DNA of 15,743 bases from a bacterium (GTDB taxonomy: Bacteria; Cyanobacteriota; Vampirovibrionia; Gastranaerophilales; Gastranaerophilaceae): assembly GCA_017995595.1 (NCBI GenBank), contig JAGOIO010000010.1:1-15743 (forward strand), written 5' to 3'. The notes under the pieces were generated by a model. The model was not told where the DNA came from. It made no database searches and saw nothing but the letters and a program-made list of their open reading frames with translations. The position numbers were made by a program, and so were the translations under genes. This document shows, piece by piece, positions 8,044-14,954 of the stretch (position 1 is the first letter of the stretch; each line of letters begins with the position of its first letter).

Positions 8044-8068
8044 TTTACATGACGTGTAAAGTGTTTAC
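8044..8068. promoter_or_regulatory. Overlapping palindromes, candidate operator for the Lon-like gene
   Basis: TTTACA (8044-8049) and TGTAAA (8055-8060) form a perfect 6-bp inverted repeat with a 5-base gap. GTAAA (8056-8060) then pairs with TTTAC (8064-8068) across GTG. Three half-sites therefore alternate in 25 bases, ending 21 bases before the start codon. The first half-site could itself act as the -35 element. A repressor or activator bound as tandem dimers would control the ATPase; which protein does so cannot be told from the sequence. Confidence 0.45.
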
Positions 8069-8089
8069 TAATAATTATATGGTGAAATA

Positions 8090-9499
8090 ATGGTTAAAAA
8101 TATCAGTTTTTATGGAAATACTCCATCTGCATTTTCAACTTTTGAGAACAAGACAAAAGATACACAGGCAAAAACAACGACAACACCGCAGACGACAGAA
8201 ACAACGAATTTGCCGACAAACAGTTCTGAACTGACAAATAGTGTTTCACCTCAAATTTCAAAAAATTATTTTATAATGCAAGCTCCACCACAAAAAGAAA
8301 AGAAAGAAAGCTACAATAAAATCCAACTCGCTTCTCTTTTAGTTGGAACTTTGGCTTCTGCCGCATTTTTCATATATTTGTCAAAAGGTCTGTTTTCATA
8401 TAAAAACAATAAACTACTTTTAAAAGATATACAAAATTCAGACATGCCTGACAACGTAAAAAACAAGTTATTAGAAGAATACAAGAAAATGAGCAGCTCA
8501 TTTATGGACGTTGACGGTTCTCAAAAATATATAAACAACATGCTTAAATTAAATTGGTCAAAACCTGAAAGAAAAATTATTGATATAGAAAAAGCACAAA
8601 AAATACTTGATAAAGACCATATCGGATTAAAACAAGTAAAAGACGAAGTAATGTCATTCTTAAAAGTTCAAAATTATAACCTAAAACACAATTTGAATAA
8701 TGACGGACCATTGGTATTATGTCTTGACGGACCTCCGGGCGTTGGTAAAACTTCTATTGCAGAATCTATTGCAAAATCTATGGATTTACCGTTTGAAAGA
8801 ATAAGTTTGGCAGGTATCAGCCACAAGTCATTTATCAAAGGTGAAGAAAGACTGTATAAAGGTGCTGAACCGGGACAAATTATAAAAGCAGTACAAGATT
8901 CAGGAGTATCAAACCCTGTAATCTTACTAGATGAAATTGATAAAATGGGAAGCAGTCATGAAAACGGAGACCCTGCATTTGCACTTCTTGATGCATTAGA
9001 GCCAAAACAATGCAAAAAATTTACAGATGAAAACTTGGGAGTACCTTATGACTTGTCCAATGTAACTTTTGTTATTACATCAAACGATTTAAGAAACATT
9101 CCTGATGTATTGAAAGACAGACTTTCAGTAATTCACATTCCTGCATACTCCAATGCTGAAAAAACAGATATTTGTAAGTTTAATATTAAAAATATGATGG
9201 AAAAAAATCAAATTACAAATTCTCAAGTAAAATTTGCAAACGACGGCATTGACGAAATCGTAAACAGAGCAAATGACGAAGGTGCAAGAAAAACTATTGA
9301 AAATTTAAAAAGCGTATTTATAAACATTAAACAAACTCTCGAAACAAAAGGTAATCAGTCAATCACAGTAGATAAAGACTTTGTAGCAGATTCATTAAAA
9401 AATAAAAAAGAAGACCCGCTTACAGATGTGGCAAAATCACAATCGCCAATGGAAAGTCTCGTAGAAATGCTAAAAGATTTAAAAGATAAAATTCAATAA
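8090..9499 (+). CDS. Membrane-anchored Lon-type AAA+ ATPase without protease domain
   Basis: A 469-residue protein. From about residue 150 to 430 it matches the linker and AAA+ module of Lon: the linker LNWSKPERKIIDIEKA, Walker A GPPGVGKTS at 214-222, Walker B LLDEIDKMGS with Asp281-Glu282, sensor-1 Asn332 in TSND, arginine finger Arg344 in DRLSVI, and a helical lid. Lon is normally about 800 residues; this protein lacks both the N-terminal substrate domain and the C-terminal Ser-Lys protease domain, ending instead in a short helical tail. In their place is a Thr-rich N-terminus and one membrane span at about 79-98, flanked by lysines. It should therefore be an ATP-driven unfoldase or remodelling motor at the inner membrane rather than a protease. 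NISFYG at 4-9 matches the window's N-terminal signature. Only weak GGTGA precedes the ATG. Confidence 0.85.
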   Translation: MVKNISFYGNTPSAFSTFENKTKDTQAKTTTTPQTTETTNLPTNSSELTNSVSPQISKNYFIMQAPPQKEKKESYNKIQLASLLVGTLASAAFFIYLSKGLFSYKNNKLLLKDIQNSDMPDNVKNKLLEEYKKMSSSFMDVDGSQKYINNMLKLNWSKPERKIIDIEKAQKILDKDHIGLKQVKDEVMSFLKVQNYNLKHNLNNDGPLVLCLDGPPGVGKTSIAESIAKSMDLPFERISLAGISHKSFIKGEERLYKGAEPGQIIKAVQDSGVSNPVILLDEIDKMGSSHENGDPAFALLDALEPKQCKKFTDENLGVPYDLSNVTFVITSNDLRNIPDVLKDRLSVIHIPAYSNAEKTDICKFNIKNMMEKNQITNSQVKFANDGIDEIVNRANDEGARKTIENLKSVFINIKQTLETKGNQSITVDKDFVADSLKNKKEDPLTDVAKSQSPMESLVEMLKDLKDKIQ

Positions 9500-9500
9500 A

Positions 9501-9528
9501 AAAAAGTTGGGCAAATGTCCAACTTTTT
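9501..9528. terminator. Bidirectional terminator
   Basis: AAAAAGTTGG (9501-9510) pairs with CCAACTTTTT (9519-9528), extended by a G-U pair, around a short loop. It lies 1 base after the Lon-like stop codon and 26 bases beyond the stop of the converging 512-residue gene, with A and T runs suited to both directions. Confidence 0.9.
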
Positions 9529-9554
9529 TATGCTTTTTTATTTTTAAAATTACT

Positions 9555-11093
9555 TTATAATTTTTGAGCGTTTTGTTTTTCTCCTTTTTTCTTTGTAATA
9601 AAAATGTTCAATAGTGGAAGCAAAACTCCAAGTGCTATTGTAGAATATGCAAGCCCTGAAGTTTCTGCTAAATTAAGCTTCCAAATATTCTTCTTTGTAA
9701 AATCTGCTCCTTTTGAATTTATTTCGGCATGCGTTTTTAACGAAATATCATTTAGCCAATGCTTTACACCCTCACCTTTTTTATTAATGTTAAAAAGATT
9801 TTTTTGTCCCTTATCTAACAAATTAGCAACGCCTTTAGCAACAAAACCGCCAAATACAAGCCAATTTAAAAATCCCAAATAATCTCTCGTTGCTGATTCC
9901 CTTAATTCGGTTTTATCTTTTGCAGCCATAAATCTTCCGACTAATGTCGCTGTATATACAGTTTTAATGGCATTTCCACTCGTTATTGCACTCGTAAATT
10001 CTAACTTTTTTATAAAATCTTTAGGATTTTTTATTTTCATTACTAATGCTGCTAGACCAATAATTCCACCACTTGCCAAAAGCTTTAATCCGAAAATATT
10101 TGATTTAGAATTATTTTTTTTATCACTTGTTTTATCACTTGATGCCTTTCCTTTTTTATAATCTAAATCTCCGACAAATGCATCAGTACCGGTTCTTTTC
10201 TTTGTAATTCGTCTGTTTATATACTGATTTGTCAATCCCAATGTAGATGCTACAGATAACGCTCCCAAAGTTTTTACCTTATTCATTTTCCTTAACTTTT
10301 CAATTGAAGAATCTATGTTAACACCACTTGTAAATACATTTTTACCCATGTCATAAGTATCTCTAAGCAAATTGTGTAACGTCGTTGATAACTTTTTATC
10401 ACCTATTTCTACATTTACAGAATCACTTATATTAAGTGCATTTCCTATTCTATGCTCAAGAATTTCTAGAACTTGTTTTGCATCTTTTTCGGTTGTATCT
10501 TTTTCAAGAATTGTGCCAAGTGTATTTGATATAGATTTCTCATCTTTTAAACTGTCCTCAATATTATTAAATTTCGGATTTTCCCAAGACAAATTTTTCC
10601 ATTTTTTATCATCATACCAATTAACTTTATTCCAACGTATATCCCTATATCGCTTTGTGTCTTTTCCATCAATTCCTGAAACATTTTCTAAAACTTTTCC
10701 AATATATTCATTCTTATTGTTACTCTTATTCCAAGCCTCTTTCAATATTTCTAAGCTATCATTGGACACCCAAGAATTTGGATTAATTTTAATATCAGAA
10801 TTAACAACTTTGTTATATATATGAGAAATGCCCTTTGCTAAAAAACCTGAAGAAAGGCAAACTATAAATGTTCCGGTTAATTCTCTGAAAAATGTCTCTG
10901 CTCCTGCATATTTATTTCTTTTTTTCGTATCTACATACGTTCTTGGTGCTACCATTGAAAAAACATCTACTAATGCCGCATTCACCATAGGATTTGTTTC
11001 TATTGTTACCAATGTATTTGTTAACGCTGTATCTAACGGTCCTCTAAAAGAACTCTTACTATTCATTTTTTGATTTGTACTTTGTATTTTCAT
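9555..11093 (-). CDS. Multi-pass membrane protein of unknown function
   Basis: A 512-residue protein that I cannot place in a family. It starts MKIQSTN and has SSFRG at 14-18, the shared N-terminal signature. Hydrophobic segments lie at about 72-90, 275-289 (weak), 334-352, 406-426 and 480-499, which suggests four or five membrane spans. Between the first and second is a polar region of about 185 residues with several tryptophans in a row of charged residues (150-175), then a Lys/Ser-rich linker at 312-332. The segments at 72-90 and 406-426 resemble each other: both have a Phe/Leu/Gly core ending in FLAKG or FVAKG, which suggests an internal duplication of a membrane unit. The basic C-terminus KKKGEK fits a cytoplasmic end. 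AAGGA lies 9 bases before the ATG. It probably follows the 27-residue peptide gene on the same strand but beyond a terminator. Confidence 0.75.
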   Translation of the reverse strand: MKIQSTNQKMNSKSSFRGPLDTALTNTLVTIETNPMVNAALVDVFSMVAPRTYVDTKKRNKYAGAETFFRELTGTFIVCLSSGFLAKGISHIYNKVVNSDIKINPNSWVSNDSLEILKEAWNKSNNKNEYIGKVLENVSGIDGKDTKRYRDIRWNKVNWYDDKKWKNLSWENPKFNNIEDSLKDEKSISNTLGTILEKDTTEKDAKQVLEILEHRIGNALNISDSVNVEIGDKKLSTTLHNLLRDTYDMGKNVFTSGVNIDSSIEKLRKMNKVKTLGALSVASTLGLTNQYINRRITKKRTGTDAFVGDLDYKKGKASSDKTSDKKNNSKSNIFGLKLLASGGIIGLAALVMKIKNPKDFIKKLEFTSAITSGNAIKTVYTATLVGRFMAAKDKTELRESATRDYLGFLNWLVFGGFVAKGVANLLDKGQKNLFNINKKGEGVKHWLNDISLKTHAEINSKGADFTKKNIWKLNLAETSGLAYSTIALGVLLPLLNIFITKKKGEKQNAQKL

Positions 11094-11126
11094 TATATAT
11101 TTTCCTTTAATTCTTCATACTAAAAT

Positions 11127-11157
11127 GCCCGAAACTCCTTCCTCAGGAATTTCGGGC
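11127..11157 (-). terminator. Terminator or attenuator behind the six-cysteine peptide
   Basis: GCCCGAAA (11127-11134) pairs with TTTCGGGC (11150-11157), with a further TCC/GGA helix inside. On the minus strand it is followed by ATTTTAGT, a modest U-tract. It lies 25 bases after the stop codon of the 27-residue peptide and 33 bases before the start of the 512-residue gene. It can end the short transcript or attenuate read-through into the membrane protein. Confidence 0.65.
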
Positions 11158-11182
11158 CTTTGTAAAATCTTTCGCTATAAAA

Positions 11183-11266
11183 TCAACAACACAAATTACC
11201 GTAAAATCCCTTTGGAACTTTACAGCAACAACACATATTATTTTTTACTGAATATGACTTTGGCAT
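11183..11266 (-). CDS. 27-residue six-cysteine peptide, candidate metal binder
   Basis: A short open frame, ATG to TGA, encoding MPKSYSVKNN, then M-C-C-C-C-K-V-P-K-G-F-Y-G-N-L-C-C. Six of 27 residues are cysteines, four of them consecutive and two at the very end, a spacing suited to binding thiophilic metal or an iron-sulfur centre. I know of no named family. Support that it is a gene: a near-consensus promoter (TTGACA, 17 bases, TATAAC) 57 bases upstream, AAAGGG 12 bases before the ATG, a hairpin terminator 25 bases after the stop, and a divergent neighbour that is a DtxR-type repressor with its own cysteine-rich tail. An in-frame TAA lies 24 codon-aligned bases upstream, so it cannot be longer. 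Metallothionein-like storage, metallochaperone or signal peptide are all possible. The plus-strand frame across this stretch is a shadow. Confidence 0.6.
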   Translation of the reverse strand: MPKSYSVKNNMCCCCKVPKGFYGNLCC

Positions 11267-11322
11267 TCTACTATTTTGCCCTTTCTGAAATTATTTTCGG
11301 CATACCGAACTTTTTATTTATT

Positions 11323-11351
11323 GTTATAAAATAAATAAAAAAATTTGTCAA
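11323..11351 (-). promoter_or_regulatory. Promoter of the six-cysteine peptide
   Basis: On the minus strand, TTGACA (11351-11346), a 17-base spacer and TATAAC (11328-11323) match consensus at 11 of 12 positions. It predicts a start near 11316 and a leader of about 50 bases. The -35 lies just upstream of the repressor promoter, so one bound protein could control both genes. The 10-base palindrome TAAAATTTTA at 11357-11366 between the two promoters is a candidate operator. Confidence 0.75.
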
Positions 11352-11368
11352 GGGTGTAAAATTTTATG

Positions 11369-11377
11369 TGATATAAT
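11369..11377 (+). promoter_or_regulatory. Extended -10 promoter giving a leaderless mRNA
   Basis: TGATATAAT is a perfect extended -10 (TG, one base, TATAAT at 11372-11377). The usual start point, 7 bases past the element, falls on 11384, the A of the repressor's ATG. No Shine-Dalgarno is present in the intervening TCTTCT. The repressor mRNA is therefore predicted to begin at its start codon. Confidence 0.65.
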
Positions 11378-11383
11378 TCTTCT

Positions 11384-11926
11384 ATGAAAAATAAGAAAGA
11401 ATTAACTGCAAATTTTGAAAAATATCTTTGTGCCATTTATAACTTGGAAAAAGCAAATAAATACGCTCGAGTAAAAGATATAGCACAAGTTTTAAATATT
11501 GGAGTATCTTCTGTTTCAGAATCAGTAAAGGCACTTTCTAAAAAAGAATGTCTGGAATACGAGCCATACGGACACATAAATCTTACCCAAAAAGGAATAA
11601 AAATAGTTAAAGAAAAACTAAAAAGAAGTGAAATAATTTCAAATTTTTTAAAAAATGTTTTGCTTGTTAAAGAAGATTTAATCAAAGAAAATGCACAAAG
11701 ACTCGAATATGGAATGGACGAAGAAGTTTTAGAAAGATTTATCAGGTTTATAACCTTCATGCAAAAGTGTTCTTGCAAAGAACCAAAATGGATAAAAAGT
11801 TTTAAGGATTTTGCACAAAACGGAGGATTCTCAAAAAAATGTAATGATTGCATTAAAAATTGCAATCAAAATTCTTGTAAAATTGACAATTCTAGTTGTT
11901 GTGGAACTAAAATATCAACTAAATAA
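11384..11926 (+). CDS. DtxR/MntR-family transcriptional repressor with cysteine-rich tail
   Basis: A 180-residue protein with the DtxR/MntR winged helix (about 10-72; YARVKDIAQVLNIGVSSVSES is its recognition unit) and the helical dimerisation segment (75-125). Such proteins bind operators when metal-loaded. Aligning by eye with B. subtilis MntR, most ligands are changed: Asp8 is Lys13, Glu11 is Cys16, His77 is Ser82, Glu99 is Gln105, His103 is Tyr109; only Glu102 is kept as Glu108. In place of an SH3 or FeoA domain is a tail of about 50 residues with eight cysteines: 129, 131, 153, 156, 160, 165, 172 and 173. This suggests sensing of a thiophilic metal or iron-sulfur cluster rather than manganese. 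The likely target is the divergent six-cysteine gene and its own promoter. The start lacks a Shine-Dalgarno and appears leaderless. Confidence 0.85.
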   Translation: MKNKKELTANFEKYLCAIYNLEKANKYARVKDIAQVLNIGVSSVSESVKALSKKECLEYEPYGHINLTQKGIKIVKEKLKRSEIISNFLKNVLLVKEDLIKENAQRLEYGMDEEVLERFIRFITFMQKCSCKEPKWIKSFKDFAQNGGFSKKCNDCIKNCNQNSCKIDNSSCCGTKISTK

Positions 11927-11942
11927 AATTTCATTTTTTAAT

Positions 11943-12239
11943 TTATTCAATAGTAAGTATTTTACTAAAACCTGTCATGTCAAAAACTTGTCTAACTGTT
12001 GTATTCGGATTCAAAATCTTCATTATTTTCTTCTCTGCTGACATGTGTTTTTGAAAGTCTAACAAAATTCTAAGTCCGTAACTTGAAATATATTCAACCT
12101 TTGTAAAATCAAAAATAAGCTCTCTGATATCATCAAACTCATAACTGAGTTCCGCTAATTCTCCACCTGTTTCTGTATCAATTCTGCCCGCAACTGCAAC
12201 CGTTAAACACCTGTCTTGTTTTACCTTTGTAAATTCCAT
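11943..12239 (-). CDS. STAS-domain anti-anti-sigma factor (RsbV/SpoIIAA type)
   Basis: A 98-residue single-domain STAS protein. In partner switching, the unphosphorylated form binds an anti-sigma kinase and frees a sigma factor or other partner; the kinase inactivates it by phosphorylating a conserved serine. Here the loop reads Y-I-S-S-Y-G-L-R at 50-57, with Ser53 the likely phosphosite by comparison with D-S-S-G-L in SpoIIAA. The family hallmarks VAVAGRID near the N-terminus and IFDFTKVEYI before the loop are present. The start is placed at the second ATG (12239), because GGAG ends 10 bases before it, while the first ATG at 12248 is only one base from GGAG. It converges with the repressor (16-base gap) and diverges from the phosphatase/kinase that should act on it. 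Confidence 0.92.
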   Translation of the reverse strand: MEFTKVKQDRCLTVAVAGRIDTETGGELAELSYEFDDIRELIFDFTKVEYISSYGLRILLDFQKHMSAEKKIMKILNPNTTVRQVFDMTGFSKILTIE

Positions 12240-12275
12240 TAGCAACATTCTCCATTTCTTAATTTTATACTAATT

Positions 12276-12284
12276 ATTATATCA
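12276..12284 (-). promoter_or_regulatory. Extended -10 promoter of the STAS gene
   Basis: On the minus strand the string TGATATAAT is a perfect extended -10, identical over nine bases to that of the DtxR-like gene. The predicted start near 12269 leaves a leader of about 30 bases that includes the GGAG used to choose the start codon. Confidence 0.6.
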
Positions 12285-12318
12285 TAATTTTTATTTATTA
12301 TTTATTTTTTAATAATTT

Positions 12319-12329
12319 TATAATATAAT
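12319..12329 (+). promoter_or_regulatory. -10 region of the phosphatase/kinase gene
   Basis: Two overlapping TATAAT hexamers (12319-12324 and 12324-12329) precede the ATG at 12338 by 8-13 bases. The second would start transcription within 1-2 bases of the ATG. No Shine-Dalgarno lies in the interval ATAAAGTA, so this may also be a leaderless or near-leaderless message. No good -35 is visible. Confidence 0.4.
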
Positions 12330-12337
12330 ATAAAGTA

Positions 12338-14677
12338 ATGTTTAAGACGGTTAAATCAAAAATTATTGCAATAACTATTGGTCTATTTGCTATTTTTAGC
12401 ATTGTAATTTTTGGCATAGAAATTTTAAGTTATTACAACTTTAAAATGCTGAAAAAAGAAACTTGCGATAACCAAGTCGAACGTTTCGCTTCTGACTTAA
12501 ATTCTTCTGTACGCCAATTACAAGAAAATGCCTTATCTTTAGGGCTTTCGGGTGCTTCTTTCTTTTACTACAATAAACACGATAAAAGATTTATAGATTT
12601 CATTGTAAGAGATAATTTTAGAAATAACAATAAGCTATCAATAGGCGGAGGAATTTGGTTTGAGCCGTATGTAATAAATTCCAAACAAAAGCATTATTCA
12701 TCTTACGCTTTTTCAAAGGGTAAAAATATTTTAATTGACAGGTCTTATGAAACAGCTAAGTACGATTACCAAAATCAAGAATGGTATAAATTAGTCAAAA
12801 ACTCTTATAATTTGAATTCCAAAACTGCATTAATTTGGACTGCTCCGTATAGAGATAATACAGCCACAAAAGAATTGATGATAACTGTCGGAACAGCAAT
12901 TTATGATTGGAACGGAAAATTTGTCGGAATGTCAACAGTTGACTGGTCTTTAGAATCTATTGTTAAAAAATTAGACAAACTCAGACCAACTAAACATAGC
13001 CTGGTACTCTTTGCAGATAAAACAAATGATTATATTGTCGCAATGTGCGATAATAATCCTGAAACTGACATTATGACAGGAAAATCTCTAAAATTGTTGC
13101 CTTGGTACAACGATAAACGAGCTAATGAGCAAGAATTCAAATACAATAACAAAAAATATATCTATTTTACAAAAACTCTTGATAATAAAATGGTTCTTGT
13201 TGTTGCCGTACCAAACAACGAACTCTTTGTTGTTCAAAAAATGCGTTTACTTGCAGGCTTTATTTTGAGAATTATTTCTTGCATAGTTTTAGCTTATATT
13301 ACATATATTGTCCTTACCAAAAATATCAACAAGCCTATTAATATTCTAACAGCTTCCGCTGAAGAAATAGGTGCAGGAAATTTAGATAAAAAAATTGATA
13401 TAGATAAACCGTTAGAATTTGCAAAATTAGCTCAAACTTTTAATAAAATGACAACAGATATAAAAGATTATCTCGAAAATATACATAAAATGACATTTGA
13501 ACGAGAAAAAATAGATTCAGAACTGAATATTGCAAGAGAAATTCAAGAATCTGTTTTGCCAAAGAATTTTCCACCATATCCCGAGCGTACAGATTTTGAT
13601 ATTTTTGCTTCCATGACCCCTGCAAAAGAAGTTGGCGGAGATTTTTACGACTTCTATTTTATTGGTGAAGATACTTTCGTTATTACAATAGCTGATGTGT
13701 CAGGACACGGTGTTCCTGCGGCTATGTTTATGATGACAGCAAAAACACTACTTAAAAACTTAGCTCATAGAAAAATGACAATTGATGAAATCTTCAATTA
13801 TGCAAATGAAAAACTATGTGAAAATAACGACCAAGGCTTTTTTATGACAGCATTTTTTGCAATAATCAATTTGAAAACAGGAAATATTCAATATGTAAAT
13901 GCAGGTCATAATCCACCACTAATATTTCAAAATAACAAGTTTGAATTTATGCAGATGGATTCAAACATAGCTCTTGGAGTTTGGGAAGATGCAACATATA
14001 AATATGGTGAATTAAAATTAAATCCGTCAGAGTCAATTTTGCTTTACACTGACGGCGTAACCGAAGCAAATGATGAAAGTAAAAATCTCTTCGGAGAAAC
14101 AAGATTAATTGAAACTTTAAATAAAAAAGAATTACTAAAATCAAAAGACGTAATTAATCAGGTTTCCAAATCAATAGCTGAATACACAAAAGAATGCGAG
14201 CAAGCTGATGATATAACAATGCTTGCATTCAAATATACGGGAGTAAATAATATGTTGGAAAAAGTGGCTGTGCCTGCACAAATTTCGGAATTAAAGCCGT
14301 TCATAAATTGGTTAGAAAATATGTGCATGAAATGTGGAATGGACGAAGAGAAAAAATCAAAACTCCTTATCTGTGCCGAAGAAATATTTGTAAATATTGC
14401 ATATTATGCCTATCCCGATCATTTAAAAGATAAAATTCAAGATACAACAATTATGTTTAAATATGTTGAATCAACAAGAGAAGTATCAATAATATTCACA
14501 GATTCAGGACTTAAATATAATCCTCTGACTCAATCCAAAACCCCTGATATAAACTCTTCACTCGAAGAACGAACTCCGGGTGGACTTGGAATATTAATGG
14601 TAAAAAATATGATGACATCAGTAGATTATTGCTACAAACGTAAGCAAAATATACTTACATTAACATTGGATATATAA
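12338..14677 (+). CDS. Sensor PP2C phosphatase fused to RsbW-type kinase
   Basis: A 779-residue signalling enzyme with five parts. Membrane spans at 9-32 and 304-326 enclose an extracytoplasmic Cache-type sensor (33-303). HAMP follows (327-380), then a helical linker with LNIAREIQESVLP at 396-408, typical before RsbU/SpoIIE phosphatases. The PP2C domain has the metal-binding motifs GGDFYD (433-438), DVSGHG (453-458) and ADDIT with Asp624-Asp625. The C-terminus is a GHKL ATPase of the anti-sigma kinase type: N-box with Glu682 and Asn686, G1 box D-S-G at 722-724, G2 box GGLGI at 748-752. Phosphatase and kinase on one chain would set the phosphorylation of the divergent STAS protein in response to an external small-molecule ligand. 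Fusions of this kind occur in several phyla. No sigma factor is adjacent, so the output partner is unknown. Confidence 0.93.
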   Translation: MFKTVKSKIIAITIGLFAIFSIVIFGIEILSYYNFKMLKKETCDNQVERFASDLNSSVRQLQENALSLGLSGASFFYYNKHDKRFIDFIVRDNFRNNNKLSIGGGIWFEPYVINSKQKHYSSYAFSKGKNILIDRSYETAKYDYQNQEWYKLVKNSYNLNSKTALIWTAPYRDNTATKELMITVGTAIYDWNGKFVGMSTVDWSLESIVKKLDKLRPTKHSLVLFADKTNDYIVAMCDNNPETDIMTGKSLKLLPWYNDKRANEQEFKYNNKKYIYFTKTLDNKMVLVVAVPNNELFVVQKMRLLAGFILRIISCIVLAYITYIVLTKNINKPINILTASAEEIGAGNLDKKIDIDKPLEFAKLAQTFNKMTTDIKDYLENIHKMTFEREKIDSELNIAREIQESVLPKNFPPYPERTDFDIFASMTPAKEVGGDFYDFYFIGEDTFVITIADVSGHGVPAAMFMMTAKTLLKNLAHRKMTIDEIFNYANEKLCENNDQGFFMTAFFAIINLKTGNIQYVNAGHNPPLIFQNNKFEFMQMDSNIALGVWEDATYKYGELKLNPSESILLYTDGVTEANDESKNLFGETRLIETLNKKELLKSKDVINQVSKSIAEYTKECEQADDITMLAFKYTGVNNMLEKVAVPAQISELKPFINWLENMCMKCGMDEEKKSKLLICAEEIFVNIAYYAYPDHLKDKIQDTTIMFKYVESTREVSIIFTDSGLKYNPLTQSKTPDINSSLEERTPGGLGILMVKNMMTSVDYCYKRKQNILTLTLDI

Positions 14678-14700
14678 TTTACCTATAAATTTTACAAGCG

Positions 14701-14733
14701 AACTCAAAAGAACTGTCTTAAACTCAAAAGAAC
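14701..14733. repeat. Tandem 13-base direct repeat
   Basis: AACTCAAAAGAAC occurs at 14701-14713 and 14721-14733, a period of 20 bases, or about two helical turns. A partial inverted match, TCTTTTGAG, lies near 14850. Same-face spacing is typical of a protein-binding site. The rest of the stretch from 14678 to 14896 is AT-rich without an open frame that I trust; it also contains a weak hairpin at 14749-14764. Confidence 0.4.
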
Positions 14734-14896
14734 GATTTTTCTTTTATTTTAGCAAAACTGCTAATACAATTTGCCCAAATATACGTATTTATTTAATAAA
14801 GTGTTAAATCTACACCAAAAGTTGCAAAAAAGTTATATTTTAGAAGAACGTCTTTTGAGGAACTAAATAAAAAGCTTAAATAAAGGCAAAAAAGAA

Positions 14897-14918
14897 GCCT
14901 GAAACTTATGTTTCAGGC
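14897..14918 (-). terminator. Terminator of the 95-residue gene
   Basis: GCCTGAAAC (14897-14905) pairs perfectly with GTTTCAGGC (14910-14918) around a 4-base loop. On the minus strand it is followed by TTCTTTTTTG, a good U-tract. It lies 36 bases past the stop codon of the minus-strand gene at 14955. Confidence 0.88.
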
Positions 14919-14954
14919 ACTTAGTAGTCGTTACAAATTTAGTGTTTATAATCA

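Noticed and set aside
10372..10824. Plus-strand open frame of 150 codons opposite the membrane protein
   Set aside because: Its Phe/Ser-rich composition is typical of an antisense shadow of a lysine-rich gene; no start signal.
11127..11188. Cys-Cys followed by TGA and a hairpin, as in a selenocysteine codon with a SECIS element
   Set aside because: The hairpin lies about 26 bases downstream, has a U-tract typical of a terminator, and the frame past TGA shows no sensible extension. No selenocysteine machinery is visible in the window.
11271..11303. Ten-codon frame MPKIISERAK upstream of the six-cysteine peptide
   Set aside because: Very short, no ribosome site, and the shared MPK start is probably chance.
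11125..11334. Plus-strand open frame of 69 codons across the six-cysteine gene
   Set aside because: It starts inside the terminator hairpin, has no ribosome site, and covers the promoter and coding strand of a better supported minus-strand gene.
12240..12248. Upstream ATG as start of the STAS protein
   Set aside because: GGAG is only one base from it, too close for initiation, but ideally placed for the ATG at 12239.
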